A stretch of 64,000 nt of DNA. It comes from Sandaracinaceae bacterium. GTDB lineage: Bacteria; Myxococcota_A; Polyangia; Polyangiales; Houyiibacteriaceae. The DNA is taken from NCBI GenBank assembly GCA_020633075.1, contig JACKEI010000003.1:566178-630177 (forward strand), given 5' to 3'. Within the stretch, counting starts at the first letter, position 1. Each line of letters begins with the position of its first letter. The notes beneath the pieces are model-generated. The model did no database searches. It saw only the letters and a program-made list of their open reading frames with translations, and was not told where the DNA came from. Both the position numbers and the translations under genes were made by a program. Positions 10,115 through 19,034 of the stretch are shown here, in pieces.

Positions 10115-10684
10115 TCAGGCGACCGACGCGACCCGCCGACGCAGGGCGCGGATGGTGCGACGCGCGGCCTTCACGTTCTCGGCCGTGAACACCGACGCGG
10201 GGAGCGGCAGGTCCGGGTCCACCAAGATCTCGAACTCCACGAGCGTGTGCGTTGCGTCTACGGGGGTGATCTCCCAGGTCGCGTGGAAGAGGTCCACGTT
10301 GCCCTCGGTCATGGTGGCTTCGATGATGCGCGTGTCCCCACGGTTGGGCCGCGGACGAATCCGGAGCTGCGCCCACAGGGTGGCCGAGTTCCGCATGACG
10401 TTCACTTCCACATACACCATGGCGGACGACCCACGCTGGGACAGCACACGTGACGCGGCGAAGTGCGGCAGGAAGCGGGCGTAGTTGCCGTAGTCCTCCA
10501 CCACACGCATGACCGCGTCGACCGGCTGGTCCACCACGCCGCGGGCCGTGCCCCACTCGACCGAGGTCCCGGACTGGCTGCGCTGACCCGTCACCACGTC
10601 GTCGCCGGACTGCGCGACCGCGGTCGACGCGGCACCCATCAAGAGGGTGAGAGCGAGCGAGAGCGAGAGGGACGTGCGGAACAT
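10115..10684 (-). CDS. Exported SRPBCC/START-like domain protein
   Basis: A 189-residue protein with a signal peptide (MFRTSLSLSLALTLLMGAAS, cleavage near AVAQS). The rest fits the SRPBCC (polyketide cyclase/START) fold: SVEWGTARGVVDQPVDAVMRVVEDYGNYARFLPHF is the usual opening strand-helix, followed by long strands and a C-terminal helix. Such proteins bind hydrophobic ligands; the ligand is unknown. Start 10684 is supported by a strong GGAGG 6 bases upstream, inside the palindrome GGAGGACCTCC. Confidence 0.8.
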   Translation of the reverse strand: MFRTSLSLSLALTLLMGAASTAVAQSGDDVVTGQRSQSGTSVEWGTARGVVDQPVDAVMRVVEDYGNYARFLPHFAASRVLSQRGSSAMVYVEVNVMRNSATLWAQLRIRPRPNRGDTRIIEATMTEGNVDLFHATWEITPVDATHTLVEFEILVDPDLPLPASVFTAENVKAARRTIRALRRRVASVA

Positions 10685-11267
10685 GGAGGACCTCCGTGAA
10701 GAGTTCGGGCGTGGGGGGCGCTGGGCCGTTGCCACCAATCGACGTGCGTGGACGGGCTGCGATTCACCACCCGGGATTCAAGTCTCGGGCCAACAGTTGG
10801 TCGGCGACCTCTACACAACATTACCCCACGAATCGCCACAATGCTCCCGGGGCAGGGCTACCTTCACGTGTGTCCGTGCGTTCACGCCTGCGATCACCCT
10901 GTCACATGGGCGTGGACGATCGCCAGGCGGCCCGGGGGCGCGCGCACATAACGTCGGCCTCTGCCCAGCAATGGCTCATTAAACAAGGGTTCCACGCATC
11001 TTCTTGCGCCGGGGCACGCTTGACTCACCCCGACCACGCTGCTACGTACGCGCGCGCCGTGGTCAGGCCCTTGTCTTGTCTGCCGCGTTGGCCCCACGCC
11101 TTGCCGTGCCTGCCTCCTCCTTCGCTTCGTGGCTCTTCGTGCCGCGCTGCTCCTCTTGACCCACTGAGCCTACGCTCGACGAGCCACCTCCTCGAGCTCC
11201 CCCTCGACGCTCACCAAGAAGACCCACCATGACCCTGCTGACGAGCACCGTCCTCTCCGGAGGCTCC
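10685..11267. other. Intergenic region upstream of the atpF'FHAG operon
   Basis: About 580 bp with no supported gene. Open frames here have no family match and no coding feel. It contains a sigma70-like promoter at 11020-11048 and a C/T-rich stretch (about 11100-11225) forming the leader of the atp operon. A short palindrome CCAACAGTTGG lies near 10790. Nothing else stands out. Confidence 0.6.
11020..11048 (+). promoter_or_regulatory. Predicted sigma70-type promoter of atpF'FHAG
   Basis: TTGACT (11020-11025), 17-base spacer, TACGTA (11043-11048). Expected start near 11055, leaving a leader of about 210 bases before atpF'. Confidence 0.5.
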
Positions 11268-11696
11268 ATGATCGACCTGGACGCGACGCTCGTCGTCCAG
11301 ATGGGGCTCTTCTTCGTCGCTCTCCTCGTACTCCACACGCTCATCTTCAAGCCGCTCCTGAAGGTCTTCGAGGCCCGGGAAGAGGCCATCGACGGCGCCA
11401 AGGACGCCGCACGGCAGTTCGAGGCCGACGCGGCCGGAGCCGGCAGTGAGTTCGAAGAGAAGATGCGCAGCATCCGCGTGAAGGCGGGCGAAGAGCGTGA
11501 CCGGCTGCGCGCCGAGGGCGCCAAGCTGGAGGCCGGCATCCTTACGTCGGTGCAAACCGAGACCCAGAAGCAAATGGCGGACGCAGAGCTTCAGCTCCAG
11601 AGCGAGGGCAACAAGCTGCGCCGCGAGCTCGAGGCCCAGATCCCCGTCCTCGCCCGCACCATCGCCGGCAAGCTGCTGCAGCGAGAGGTTCAGTAA
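11268..11696 (+). CDS. atpF': F1Fo ATP synthase subunit b'
   Basis: A 142-residue protein with one N-terminal membrane helix (VVQMGLFFVALLVLHTLIF) followed by a long charged coiled coil, the standard layout of peripheral-stalk b/b'. The start at 11268 (MIDLDATL) has GGAGG four bases upstream and matches the usual b' beginning; an in-frame ATG at 11229 would add 13 residues. It is followed by a second b-type gene, so the stalk is a b/b' heterodimer, as in photosynthetic bacteria and several deltaproteobacteria. The stop overlaps the next start by one base (TAATG). Confidence 0.9.
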   Translation: MIDLDATLVVQMGLFFVALLVLHTLIFKPLLKVFEAREEAIDGAKDAARQFEADAAGAGSEFEEKMRSIRVKAGEERDRLRAEGAKLEAGILTSVQTETQKQMADAELQLQSEGNKLRRELEAQIPVLARTIAGKLLQREVQ

Positions 11697-12397
11697 TGAA
11701 GCACCTCACCCCACTCTTCATCGCCACTCTGTTGCTCTCGAGCGCGTTCGCCGTCGTGGCGAGCGCCCAGCACGGCGAGCACGCGGCAGAAGCCACCCAC
11801 CAGGGGGCAGAGCTCGAAGCGGCCGGCGCCGAAGAAGGCGCCCACGGGGGCCATGGCGGCGCTCTGACGCTGGACACGCTGCTTCACGGCGAGCACGCCG
11901 GGGAGCTCTTCGGCTCCATCTTCAACTTCCTCATCCTGTTCGGGATCTTCGTCTGGGTCATCAAGACCAAGGTGAACCCGTCCCTGGCCGCCAAGCGCGA
12001 GGCCATGCAGGAGGCCATGGCCGAGGCGGCGCGCCTGAAGGCCGAGGCCGAGGCGAAGCAGCACGAGTTCCAGAGCCGTCTCGACCGCCTCGACGACGAG
12101 CTGGACGCCATCCGTGCAGACATGGTCAAGGCCGGTGAGGTCGAGCGCGACCGCATCGTGGCCGAGGCCGAGAAGAAGGCGGCGCGTCTGCGCAAGGACG
12201 CGGAGTTCGTGATCGCGCAGCGCTTCAAGCAGCTGCGTGAGGACCTGACCAAGGAAGCGGTGGAGTCCGCCATGGTCGCGGCCGAGTCCGTGCTGCGCGA
12301 GAAGGCCACCGCGGCGGACCAGACGCGGCTGGCCGATGGCTACCTGACCCGACTCGCGGAGGTGGCCACCGAGGTCGCCCAGGAGAAGCAGGCGTGA
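11696..12397 (+). CDS. atpF: F1Fo ATP synthase subunit b with signal-like, His-rich N-terminal extension
   Basis: A 233-residue protein. Residues 1-23 resemble a cleavable signal peptide (FIATLLLSSAFAVVASAQ), then about 45 residues rich in His, Gly, Ala and Glu. The true b-subunit membrane helix is at about 74-92 (NFLILFGIFVWVIK), followed by a long coiled coil of Ala/Glu/Lys/Arg heptads ending ATEVAQEKQA. Canonical b subunits are about 160 residues and lack the first 70. It overlaps atpH by four bases (GTGA). Role: peripheral stalk linking subunit a to delta and alpha. Confidence 0.92.
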   Translation: MKHLTPLFIATLLLSSAFAVVASAQHGEHAAEATHQGAELEAAGAEEGAHGGHGGALTLDTLLHGEHAGELFGSIFNFLILFGIFVWVIKTKVNPSLAAKREAMQEAMAEAARLKAEAEAKQHEFQSRLDRLDDELDAIRADMVKAGEVERDRIVAEAEKKAARLRKDAEFVIAQRFKQLREDLTKEAVESAMVAAESVLREKATAADQTRLADGYLTRLAEVATEVAQEKQA

Positions 12398-12936
12398 GCA
12401 ACGCAACCATCAGCCGGCGCTACGCCAAGGCGCTGCTCGAGCTGGCCGTCGAGGCCACTCAGACCCCCACCGTGCAGAAGGCCCTCACGGACTTCGCGGC
12501 CGCGTGGAGCTCGAACGAGGGGCTCCGAGACATCTTCGAGAACCCCTCGGTGACCAGCGAGTCGCGCACCAAGGTGCTCGAGCAGCTGGCCATGCGCGTC
12601 GCGGCGCCGCCCCTGCTCAAGAACACGCTCAAGCTGCTGGCCGACCGCAATCGGATGGCGCTCGTGCCCGAGCTCGCGGCCGAGTTCAACCTGCTGGCGC
12701 AGGCCGCCACAGGGCAGGTCGAGGCCGAGGTCACCACCGCCGCGCCCATGCCCGAGCAGTACTACGTCGAGCTCCAGAAGGTGCTCGAGAAGGTCACCGG
12801 CAAGAAGGTCGTCCTCGTGCGCAAGCAGGACCCGGCCATCATCGCTGGCGTCATCACGCGAGTCGGCGACAAGGTCTTCGACGGCAGCGTTCGCAATCGT
12901 CTCACCGAGCTCAAAGAGCAGCTCCTCGCTCACTAA
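12394..12936 (+). CDS. atpH: F1Fo ATP synthase delta subunit
   Basis: A 180-residue protein starting with GTG at 12394. SNATISRRYAKALLELA is the OSCP/delta N-terminus; the C-terminal part contains VRKQDPAIIAGVITRVGDKVFDGSVRNRL, the family signature (PxLIGGxxxRVGDxVxDGS pattern). It caps the alpha3beta3 head and anchors the stalk. It overlaps the atpF stop; 83 bp separate it from atpA. Confidence 0.95.
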   Translation: MSNATISRRYAKALLELAVEATQTPTVQKALTDFAAAWSSNEGLRDIFENPSVTSESRTKVLEQLAMRVAAPPLLKNTLKLLADRNRMALVPELAAEFNLLAQAATGQVEAEVTTAAPMPEQYYVELQKVLEKVTGKKVVLVRKQDPAIIAGVITRVGDKVFDGSVRNRLTELKEQLLAH

Positions 12937-13019
12937 CCTCCAGCCACACGTCTCACCCGGACGCGGGTCCTCGATGACCTCATCGGACCGCCCCGGCCGC
13001 TCACCCTAGGGAGCCCCCA

Positions 13020-14666
13020 ATGCAGCTTCGCGCGGAAGAAATCTCGAACATCATCAAGCAGCAGATCGCCAACTACGACAAGGCGGTCGACGTCGTGGAG
13101 ACGGGCACCGTGCTCACCGTCGGTGACGGCATTGCGCGCATCCACGGCCTCGAGAGCGCGATGGCCGGCGAGCTCGTCGAGTTCCCCGGCGCCCTCATGG
13201 GCATGGTGCTCAACCTCGAGTCGGACAACGTGGGCGTCGCCATCCTCGGCAACTCGCGCTACATCCGCGAGGGAGACACGGTCAAGCGCACCGGCCGCAT
13301 CGTCGAGGTGCCCGTCGGCAAGGAGCTGGTCGGCCGCGTGGTGAACTCGCTCGGTCAGCCCATCGACGGCAAGGGCCCGATCGAGGCCAAGGAGCAGCGC
13401 CGCATCGAGCTGAAGGCGCCCGGCATCATCGGCCGTCAGCCGGTGACCGAGCCCATGCAGACCGGCCTCAAGGCCATCGACGCCATGGTGCCCGTCGGTC
13501 GCGGTCAGCGCGAGCTCATCATCGGCGACCGCCAGACGGGCAAGACCGCCGTCGCCATCGACGCGATCATCAACCAAAAGGGGCAGAACATGTTCTGCGT
13601 CTACGTGGCGATCGGTCAGAAGCAGTCGACCGTGTCGAACGTGGTCGAGAAGCTCCGCGCGCACGGCGCGCTCGAGTACACCATCGTCGTCGTCGCCGGC
13701 GCCTCCGAGGCCGCCCCGCTCCAGTTCATCGCGCCCTACACCGGCGTGACCATGGGCGAGTACTTCCGCGACAACGGCATGCACGCCCTCGTCATCTACG
13801 ACGACCTCTCCAAGCAGGCCGTCGCGTACCGCGAGCTGTCGCTGCTGCTTCGTCGTCCGCCCGGCCGCGAGGCCTACCCGGGTGACGTGTTCTACGTCCA
13901 CAGCCGCTTGCTCGAGCGCGCCGCGAAGATGGCCGAAGAGTGGACCGTCTGCGGCAAGGACGAAGAGCCCACCCGCAAGGGCGAGGTCTTCATGGGCGGC
14001 GAGGCCAAGCACGAGGCCGAGAAGGCCGCGAAGGAGGCCGGCGGCGACAAGGTCGCGAAGAAGCTCCCGGACTCCGGCGGCTCGCTCACCGCGCTCCCCA
14101 TCATCGAGACGCAGGGCGGCGACGTGTCGGCCTACATCCCGACGAACGTCATCTCCATCACGGACGGTCAGATCTTCCTCGAGTCCGACCTCTTCAACTC
14201 CGGTGTGCGCCCGGCCATCAACGTCGGTATCTCGGTCTCGCGCGTGGGCGGTAACGCGCAGATCAAGGCCATGAAGCAGGTGGCCGGTACGCTGCGCCTC
14301 GAGCTCGCGCAGTTCCGCGCCATGCAGGCCTTCGCCCAGTTCGCGTCGGACCTGGACGCGGCGACCCAGCAGCAGCTGGCGCGCGGTGAGCGTCTGACCG
14401 AGCTGCTGAAGCAGGGCCAGTACCAGCCGGTGCCCGTGGCCGAGCAGATCGTGGCCATCTTCGCCGGCACGCACGGCTACCTGGACAAGCTGCCCATTCA
14501 CGCCATCAAGCGCTTCGAGTCGGAGTTCCTCTCCTATTTGAAGGCCGAGAAGAAGTCCATCCTGGAGACGATCAACTCCAAGGGGAAGATCGACGGCGAC
14601 CTCGAGAAGGAGCTGGACGGCGCCCTCGAGGCGTTCTCCGCCACCTTCGAGCCCGGAAAGAAGTAG
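13020..14666 (+). CDS. atpA: F1Fo ATP synthase alpha subunit with internal insertion
   Basis: A 548-residue protein with P-loop GDRQTGKT (169-176), the VYVAIGQKQSTV segment and the highly conserved SLTALPIIETQGGDVSAYIPTNVISITDGQIFLE block. Compared with ordinary alpha subunits (about 502-515 residues), roughly 40 extra residues sit between LLERAAKM (304) and SGGSLTALP (352). The insert contains a short cysteine-bearing stretch and a Lys/Glu/Ala-rich likely helix, and keeps the frame. The C-terminal end is slightly longer too. The remaining catalytic-core features look normal. Confidence 0.97.
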   Translation: MQLRAEEISNIIKQQIANYDKAVDVVETGTVLTVGDGIARIHGLESAMAGELVEFPGALMGMVLNLESDNVGVAILGNSRYIREGDTVKRTGRIVEVPVGKELVGRVVNSLGQPIDGKGPIEAKEQRRIELKAPGIIGRQPVTEPMQTGLKAIDAMVPVGRGQRELIIGDRQTGKTAVAIDAIINQKGQNMFCVYVAIGQKQSTVSNVVEKLRAHGALEYTIVVVAGASEAAPLQFIAPYTGVTMGEYFRDNGMHALVIYDDLSKQAVAYRELSLLLRRPPGREAYPGDVFYVHSRLLERAAKMAEEWTVCGKDEEPTRKGEVFMGGEAKHEAEKAAKEAGGDKVAKKLPDSGGSLTALPIIETQGGDVSAYIPTNVISITDGQIFLESDLFNSGVRPAINVGISVSRVGGNAQIKAMKQVAGTLRLELAQFRAMQAFAQFASDLDAATQQQLARGERLTELLKQGQYQPVPVAEQIVAIFAGTHGYLDKLPIHAIKRFESEFLSYLKAEKKSILETINSKGKIDGDLEKELDGALEAFSATFEPGKK

Positions 14667-14672
14667 TCCCTC

Positions 14673-15548
14673 ATGGCGAACCTGAAAGAGATTCGCAAGC
14701 GGATCGGGAGCGTCAAGAGCACGCAGAAGATCACGCGCGCGATGAAGCTGGTCGCCGCCGCGAGGCTCCGTAAGGCGCAGCAGGCCATCCAGGAGCTGCG
14801 CCCCTACGCCGTGAAGACCTACGAGGTCTTGAGCTCGGTGGCGGCGCGCACGAGCGACGACGAGCCCGAGACGCTCCACCCGCTGCTGCAGCGGCGTGAG
14901 GAGAAGAACGTCATGCTCGTGGTCGTCACGAGCGACCGCGGCCTCGCGGGCGCGTTCAACTCGGGCATCACCAAGGCGACCGAGCGTCGCTGGCGTGAGC
15001 TTGAGGCGGCCGGCGTCAATGTCTGCTTCGCGGTCATCGGCCGCAAGGGGCGCGACTACCTGCGTCGGCGCCACGCGGACATCCGCCACGAGTTCACGGG
15101 TGTGTTCGAGAACCTGTCGGTGGAACGCGCTGGCGAGATCGGCCGCTTCATCATGGACGAGTACACCGGCAAGAAGCTGGACGCGTGCTACCTCGTGTAC
15201 AACGAGTTCAAGAGCGCGATCTCGCAGGACGTGCGCGTGGAGTCCTTGCTCCCCATCGTGCCCATGGAGACCGACGCGGAGGACGTGGGGGACTTCATCT
15301 ACGAGCCCAGCAAGCCCGAGCTGCTGGACCGCCTGCTGCCCATGTACGTCGAGGTCGAGGTCTTCCGCGGCCTGCTCGAGTCGGTCGCCTCGGAACACGG
15401 CGCCCGCATGACGGCCATGGACTCGGCCACGAACAACGCGTCGGACATGATCGACAGGCTCACGCTGCAGTACAACCGCGCGCGCCAGGCGGCCATCACG
15501 ACCGAGCTGATGGAGATCATCGGCGGCGCCGAGGCCCTCAAGGGCTGA
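14673..15548 (+). CDS. atpG: F1Fo ATP synthase gamma subunit
   Basis: A 291-residue protein. N-terminal MANLKEIRKRIGSVKSTQKI and C-terminal RLTLQYNRARQAAITTELMEIIGGAEAL are the two helices of the rotor shaft; the middle TSDRGLAGAFNSGI is the family signature. It starts 6 bp after atpA and ends the plus-strand atp block; atpD and atpC do not follow. Confidence 0.97.
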   Translation: MANLKEIRKRIGSVKSTQKITRAMKLVAAARLRKAQQAIQELRPYAVKTYEVLSSVAARTSDDEPETLHPLLQRREEKNVMLVVVTSDRGLAGAFNSGITKATERRWRELEAAGVNVCFAVIGRKGRDYLRRRHADIRHEFTGVFENLSVERAGEIGRFIMDEYTGKKLDACYLVYNEFKSAISQDVRVESLLPIVPMETDAEDVGDFIYEPSKPELLDRLLPMYVEVEVFRGLLESVASEHGARMTAMDSATNNASDMIDRLTLQYNRARQAAITTELMEIIGGAEALKG

Positions 15549-15592
15549 CGCGGGCGCGAGGCTCTGGTATCACAGCAGGTCTCGGGAACACT

Positions 15593-15922
15593 ATGGCCAA
15601 CACCAGCGACTCACTCGACACGCAGACCGTCACCGTCTGGATTAACCAGGCGGCCGGCTTCGCGAAACGCGACAACTTCTACGAGGCCACCGCGCGCATG
15701 CGTTTCGCGGCGGAGCAGGTGGGGGCCGCGCTGGCGGCTGCCGAGACGCCGTCGGAGAGAGCGGAGTGGCAGGCCCTGCAGGGTCAGGTGACCCGCCTCA
15801 TGGCGCTCTACGCCGAGCAGCACGCCGCGTGGAACGCGAAGATCGCCGCCGGCCGGCAGGGGCGCACCGACGCCGCCGCCGAAGAGATGGCGCGGCCTCT
15901 CCCCATCCCCGCCGGAAAGTGA
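15593..15922 (+). CDS. Small conserved-looking protein, function unknown
   Basis: A 109-residue, helical, soluble protein (TVTVWINQAAGFAKRDNFYEATARMRFAAEQVG, then Ala/Glu-rich helices, ending PLPIPAGK). No motif recognised. It starts 45 bp after atpG and its stop overlaps the next start by four bases (GTGA), so it is translated with the 2Fe-2S protein downstream. Coding is supported by that overlap and by the codon pattern. Confidence 0.65.
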   Translation: MANTSDSLDTQTVTVWINQAAGFAKRDNFYEATARMRFAAEQVGAALAAAETPSERAEWQALQGQVTRLMALYAEQHAAWNAKIAAGRQGRTDAAAEEMARPLPIPAGK

Positions 15923-16821
15923 CCGAGGCGCGCTGCGCTCTGGTGAGCGCCGAGCAGCAGGAACCGCTGCTCGGCACCGCGCCCGAGGCCAGCGCGTTGC
16001 TGTTGGTGGAGGTGCGCGGGCCCTGGGCCGCCAAGATCCTCGAGAGTGACCTGCCCACCCCCGTGCGGGTCTTCCTCGCGGCCGAGGAGGCTCGCCACGC
16101 TGGGCTGCGCCTGCAGTTCATTCGGGCTCCGCGGCGCACGCAGGGGCCCATCGCCGTCTATCTGTGCCGTGTCGGCGGGGGAGTGAGTCGCCTCGAGCTC
16201 GCGGGACTCGACGACCTGCCCAGCGTGGACGTGGGTGCGTGGCTGAGGCGTGGCACGCATCCAGGCGCTCATGCCGTCTCGGATGCGCTGACGCTGGTGT
16301 GCACCCACGGGCGCCGTGACGTGTGCTGCGCCCTCTTGGGCAACGCGCTGTATGACGCGCTGGTGTGCGTGGGGCCGGCGCGCGACGGCGGCGAGCTCCC
16401 CACGGTCTGGCAGACCAGCCACTTGGGCGGGCACCGCTTTGCGCCCGTCGTGCTCAGCCTGCCGGACGGTCACTGCTATGGTCGCGTCGCGCCAGCGGAG
16501 GCCTCGGCCTTCCTCGCGGCGCAGGCGGCGCGTCGCGTACACGACCCGGCGCGCCTGCGTGGCTGCACCAAGGACCCCGTCTGGCTGCAAGCCGCCGCCG
16601 TTGCGCTGCGCCTCGAGACCGACGAGCGCGACTTCGACGCGCTGCTCCCAGGGGCCACCACCCAGGCCGTTGGCGACGGACAGCACGTGACCCTCGTCAC
16701 CCGCAACGGCACCGTGCGCTTGGAGCTCACGCAAGAGACCCACGCGGACCGGCTGAGGCCCGCGAGCTGCGGCGACGCACCGAGCCCCACCGTGCTATGG
16801 CGCGCGACTCTCGCCAGCTGA
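15919..16821 (+). CDS. Sucrase/ferredoxin-like (Apd1/Aim32 family) 2Fe-2S protein
   Basis: A 300-residue protein with a thioredoxin-like ferredoxin fold. Start GTG at 15919. N-terminal CALVSAEQQEPLLGTA is the family's opening motif. The likely cluster ligands are C128 and C137 (VCTHGRRDVCC, eight residues between them) and H168 and H172 (TSHLGGHRFAP, three between them). This equals the Cys-x8-Cys / His-x3-His arrangement known for yeast Apd1, whose 2Fe-2S cluster is His-ligated. Role in bacteria is not established; redox or metal handling is likely. Confidence 0.82.
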   Translation: MTEARCALVSAEQQEPLLGTAPEASALLLVEVRGPWAAKILESDLPTPVRVFLAAEEARHAGLRLQFIRAPRRTQGPIAVYLCRVGGGVSRLELAGLDDLPSVDVGAWLRRGTHPGAHAVSDALTLVCTHGRRDVCCALLGNALYDALVCVGPARDGGELPTVWQTSHLGGHRFAPVVLSLPDGHCYGRVAPAEASAFLAAQAARRVHDPARLRGCTKDPVWLQAAAVALRLETDERDFDALLPGATTQAVGDGQHVTLVTRNGTVRLELTQETHADRLRPASCGDAPSPTVLWRATLAS

Positions 16822-16899
16822 GCGCGGCAGCGCGCCCCGTGGGGCAGCACGTCCGGCGGCCGCCCCCCTCGGCACAGCGCCGCGGCGCGCAGGCGCGCC

Positions 16900-18222
16900 C
16901 TACTCCTCGATGCGGATGAGCTGCGAGGGCGCGACCACGGCGTCATGCGTCTCGATGCTCGCGAGCGCCGCGCGGACGTTGCGCTCTGTGGCGCGATGCG
17001 TGAGCAACACGACCGACACGGGGCCCGTCTCGTCACGCTTGCTGCGCTGGCCGCCGCCGTCCTGGAACATCTGCTCGATGGAGACGTCGTTGTCGCCGAG
17101 CGCGCTCGTGATCGCGCCGAGCACACCGGGACGGTCCGCGACCGTGAGGCGCAGGTAGAAGCGCCCGCGGTGCTCACCGATGTCCCGCAGCTTGGCGTCC
17201 CGGAGCGCGACCTGGCGAAAGCCGCGCGACGGAACGCGCGCGTGGGCGCAGCACTCGATGTTGCGCGCGACGTCCAGCAGGTCGCCGGCGACGCTGGTTG
17301 CGGTCGGACCCGCCCCCGCGCCTGGCCCGCTCATCAGGATGGGCCCGAGCAACGCGCCCTCGATGGCCACGGCGTTCAGCGCCCCATGCACAGTGGCCAG
17401 GGTCGCCTCGACGGGCACCAGCGCCGGATGCACCCGCAGATCCAGGCTGTCACCGACCACCCGCGCGACCGCGAGCGGCTTGATCACGAAGCCGAGGCGC
17501 TGCGCGAACGCGATGTCGATGGTGGCCACGCGGTCGATGCCCTCCGTGGGGATCTGGTCGGCCGGGACGCGCTGCCCAAAGGCGAGGGTCGCGAGGATGG
17601 CGATCTTGTGGCAGGCGTCGCCACCGCCGACGTCCAGAGTGGGGTCGGCCTCTGCGTAGCCCGCGGCCTGCGCCTCCGCCAGAGCGTCTGCGAAGGACAT
17701 GGACTCCGCGCTCATGCGCGACAGGATGTAGTTGCTGGTCCCGTTGACGATGCCGCGGATGGCGAGCACACGCTCGGACGCGAGCGCCTCACGCAGGACG
17801 CGGATGACGGGGATGCCACCGGCCACGGCGGCCTCGTAGTAGACGTCCACGCCGTGCTGCTCGGCGAGGTTCCAGATCTCGGCGCCGCGCTCGGCCAGCA
17901 GCGCCTTGTTGGCGGTGACCACGTGCTTGCCGGCGAGGATCGCCGCGTGCACGACCTCGTACGCACGCTCGACGCCGCCCATCACCTCGACGATGACCTG
18001 GATGTCAGGGTCGCGGACCAGCTCCATGGGGTCGGCGGTGAGCTTGTCCTGCGGCACCAGCGGGCTCCGCACCGCCGCGGGGTCGCGCACCGCGATGCGG
18101 CGCACCTCGAGGGGTACGCCGAGGCGCCCCTCGATCGCGGTGGCGTTCTCTTGCAGCACTTGGAGGAGCCCAGTGCCTACGACACCGCAGCCCACGAGGC
18201 CGATTCCGATCGACTTGGTCAT
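16900..18222 (-). CDS. hom: Homoserine dehydrogenase with ACT domain
   Basis: A 440-residue protein. N-terminal NAD(P)-binding GLVGCGVVGTG (about 8-18), then the catalytic region IVNGTSNYILSRM and GYAEADPTLDVGGGDACHK with the conserved Glu/Asp and Lys residues, and a C-terminal ACT domain (YLRLTVADRPGVLGAITSALGDNDVSIEQMFQ) that usually senses threonine. It reduces aspartate semialdehyde to homoserine on the path to threonine, methionine and isoleucine. Start 18222 (MTKSIGIG) chosen at the family start. It converges with the 2Fe-2S gene; no riboswitch seen. Confidence 0.95.
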   Translation of the reverse strand: MTKSIGIGLVGCGVVGTGLLQVLQENATAIEGRLGVPLEVRRIAVRDPAAVRSPLVPQDKLTADPMELVRDPDIQVIVEVMGGVERAYEVVHAAILAGKHVVTANKALLAERGAEIWNLAEQHGVDVYYEAAVAGGIPVIRVLREALASERVLAIRGIVNGTSNYILSRMSAESMSFADALAEAQAAGYAEADPTLDVGGGDACHKIAILATLAFGQRVPADQIPTEGIDRVATIDIAFAQRLGFVIKPLAVARVVGDSLDLRVHPALVPVEATLATVHGALNAVAIEGALLGPILMSGPGAGAGPTATSVAGDLLDVARNIECCAHARVPSRGFRQVALRDAKLRDIGEHRGRFYLRLTVADRPGVLGAITSALGDNDVSIEQMFQDGGGQRSKRDETGPVSVVLLTHRATERNVRAALASIETHDAVVAPSQLIRIEE

Positions 18223-18344
18223 CGGTGGCGACCGTAGCAGCACGCCGCGGCCGGCGCACCGTGCCGCGCGCGAGACGGCTCGGCGCCGCAGGGGAGGTGG
18301 GGCGCGTGCCCCCCGCGCGGTCGGTGTCTCGCCGCGCAGGGCGC

Positions 18345-18983
18345 TCAGCGGGGAGGCGACGCTGGCAACGGCAGCCGCGTCGGGAAGGCCCCACCCACCA
18401 CCAACCCGACGATGGCGCCCGTGAGCGCCCCGCCGCCCGCGCTGGCCGCAAAGCTGAAGCCGTCCGACGCCGCCGTGGGCACGAACTGCTCCACGAAGAG
18501 CGTCGCGACCAGGCCGGCGCACCACCCGAGCGCGCTGTGCAGCACGAAGCGTGGCGGACAGGGCTCGAGCGCGCGTCGCTGCAGCAGCCCGAGGATCGCG
18601 CCGAGGCCAGCGCCCGCCAGCACGGCGACGAGCAGGTCGAGGCCGGGCGACGTCTGGACCGACGGCTCGAGGGCCTCCACCAAGAGCACCAGCGCCCACG
18701 CGACGCCCATGCCCAGGGTGGTCGCCCCGACGTAGGCGGGCAGCCGCGTGTAGCCTCGCGCGGCGAGCACGCGGCCTTGCAAGAGGCCCAGCGCGAGCCC
18801 TTCCAGCACCCCACCGAGCACCCCCAAGAGCGGCAGCAAGCTCGCCGCAGATGAGCCGGGCTCCACCTCGGCGTTCGCTACCAGCACGCTGAGCGCCCGG
18901 GCGATGACCAATCCGAGCGCTTCGGCGGCCGCGGTGGCGAACACCAGCGCGGCCAGCAGGGGGAGGGCGGAGAGCTTGAGCAT
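18345..18983 (-). CDS. Polytopic membrane protein, function unknown
   Basis: A 212-residue protein with five or six hydrophobic segments. A motif recurs: LEGLALGLLQGRVLAARGY in the first half and LGAILGLLQRRALEPCPP in the second, both with small Gly/Ala-rich helices, which suggests an internal duplication. There is no charged functional motif. Start ATG at 18983. It lies upstream of hom on the same strand, 122 bp apart. Confidence 0.7.
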   Translation of the reverse strand: MLKLSALPLLAALVFATAAAEALGLVIARALSVLVANAEVEPGSSAASLLPLLGVLGGVLEGLALGLLQGRVLAARGYTRLPAYVGATTLGMGVAWALVLLVEALEPSVQTSPGLDLLVAVLAGAGLGAILGLLQRRALEPCPPRFVLHSALGWCAGLVATLFVEQFVPTAASDGFSFAASAGGGALTGAIVGLVVGGAFPTRLPLPASPPR

Positions 18984-19034
18984 GGCGTCTCTATACTCGC
19001 CTCGTCGCGGCCGGGCACTCGTCCGCGGGGTGTG

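Noticed and set aside
10696..11232. 178-residue frame in the leader of the atp operon
   Set aside because: Low-complexity Ser/Arg/Pro composition, no ribosome site, and it overlaps the predicted atp promoter.
12933..15398. Long minus-strand frame opposite atpA and atpG
   Set aside because: Typical antisense shadow in high-GC DNA, rich in Arg/Leu/His; the plus strand encodes clear ATP synthase subunits.
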